Below the pieces are notes generated by a model. It was not told the origin of the DNA. It worked only from the letters and a program-made list of their open reading frames with translations, and did no database searches. Source: an uncultured Colwellia sp. (lineage in GTDB: Bacteria > Pseudomonadota > Gammaproteobacteria > Enterobacterales > Alteromonadaceae). Taken from it: 64,000 bases of DNA. Where the stretch lies: the NCBI GenBank assembly GCA_913058145.1, contig CAJXQM010000008.1:1-64000 (forward strand), in the 5' to 3' direction. Position 1 is the stretch's first letter. Every line of letters begins with the position of its first letter. Position numbers and translations under genes: made by a program. This document shows, piece by piece, positions 63,832 through 64,000 of this stretch.

Positions 63832-64000
63832 TTAATTGTTGGCTTTACGGTTGATTAGCTGCGCGACACGTTGATTAAGTTCATCGACTTGCTTGCTCAC
63901 TTCCAAGACTTGTTGGCTAAATTGGTCTACTTGACTACGTGTGACCACTAAGCGCTTTTCGTGCACTACATATTCACTGGCATCAGCTTTAATTTGATTG
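63832..64000 (-). CDS. ubiJ: Ubiquinone biosynthesis accessory factor UbiJ, 3' end only
   Basis: Open minus-strand frame running off the end of the window; the stop TAA is at 63832-63834, 24 bases before the ubiB start. The 55 visible residues end in NRKANN and form a coiled coil with an EYVVHEKRLVVTRSQVDQF segment, matching the C-terminal helical part of UbiJ after its SCP2 domain. The position before ubiB supports the call. The rest of the gene is outside the window. Confidence 0.8.
   Translation of the reverse strand, partial: NQIKADASEYVVHEKRLVVTRSQVDQFSQQVLEVSKQVDELNQRVAQLINRKANN

Overview
This is a 64 kb stretch of low-GC gammaproteobacterial chromosome. The conserved gene blocks (ubiJ-ubiB; secB-grxC-yibN facing gpmI-envC-yibQ; rep; gpsA; trmL) and the combination of a PEP-CTERM/exosortase locus with a decorated exopolysaccharide point to a marine Alteromonadales, most likely Colwelliaceae (Colwellia/Thalassotalea-like). 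That placement is inferred from gene content, not from a phylogeny. The first 48 bases are Illumina Nextera library adapter with an i7 index, so the window starts at an uncleaned contig end and the first gene is truncated there.

Layout. (1) 49-903: a PEP-CTERM protein, 5'-truncated. (2) 983-6744, minus: the export and control module of an XrtA-type exopolysaccharide (EPS) locus: AAA ATPase, outer-membrane beta-barrel, BY-kinase with a tyrosine tail, Wzz-like chain-length protein and Wza-like lipoprotein. (3) 7050-21581, plus: thirteen closely packed genes for building the glycan: initiating phosphoglycosyltransferase, seven glycosyltransferases or likely glycosyltransferases, two deacetylase-fold proteins, flippase, sulfotransferase and PIG-L deacetylase. 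(4) 21633-31835, minus: pyruvyltransferase, two GT2 enzymes, acyltransferase, Wzy/O-ligase-like protein, GNAT/FemAB-like protein, beta-helix protein, exosortase XrtA and a lipoprotein. (5) 31972-35930, plus: EEP-family membrane protein and TPR lipoprotein PrsT. (6) 36574-49390: accessory PEP-CTERM and precursor genes: a second PEP-CTERM substrate with a candidate sigma-54 promoter, ThiF-like adenylyltransferase, UDP-glucuronate epimerase, UDP-glucose dehydrogenase, ManC, ManB, a second PrsT, an exosortase-associated N-acyl amino acid synthase-like protein and a patatin lipase. (7) 49531-64000: mostly housekeeping genes (protease, YibQ, EnvC, GpmI, YibN, GrxC, SecB, GpsA, TrmL, FieF, PldB, UbiK, Rep, UbiB, UbiJ).

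How it fits together. ManC/ManB, Ugd and the epimerase would supply GDP-mannose, UDP-glucuronate and UDP-galacturonate. The PglC/WbaP-type transferase starts the repeat unit on undecaprenyl phosphate, the glycosyltransferases extend it, and the sulfotransferase, pyruvyltransferase, acyltransferase and deacetylases decorate it. Wzx flips it, the Wzy/ligase-like protein polymerises or transfers it, and Wzz/BY-kinase/Wza control length and export. XrtA cleaves and sorts PEP-CTERM proteins into this surface matrix, with PrsT as the usual partner. The PrsK/PrsR regulators normally found with XrtA are not in the window.

A dispersed REP-like palindromic repeat (core CTTCGACAAGCTCAGG) occurs in six gaps from 40 kb onward and in none that I saw in the first 40 kb. 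The strongest items for follow-up are the sigma-54-like promoter at 37593-37610, the ThiF / N-acyl amino acid synthase / patatin / second-PrsT neighbourhood, the tandem divergent deacetylases at 11.9-14.1 kb, and the palindromes at 31923-31949, 48481-48503 and 51202-51264.
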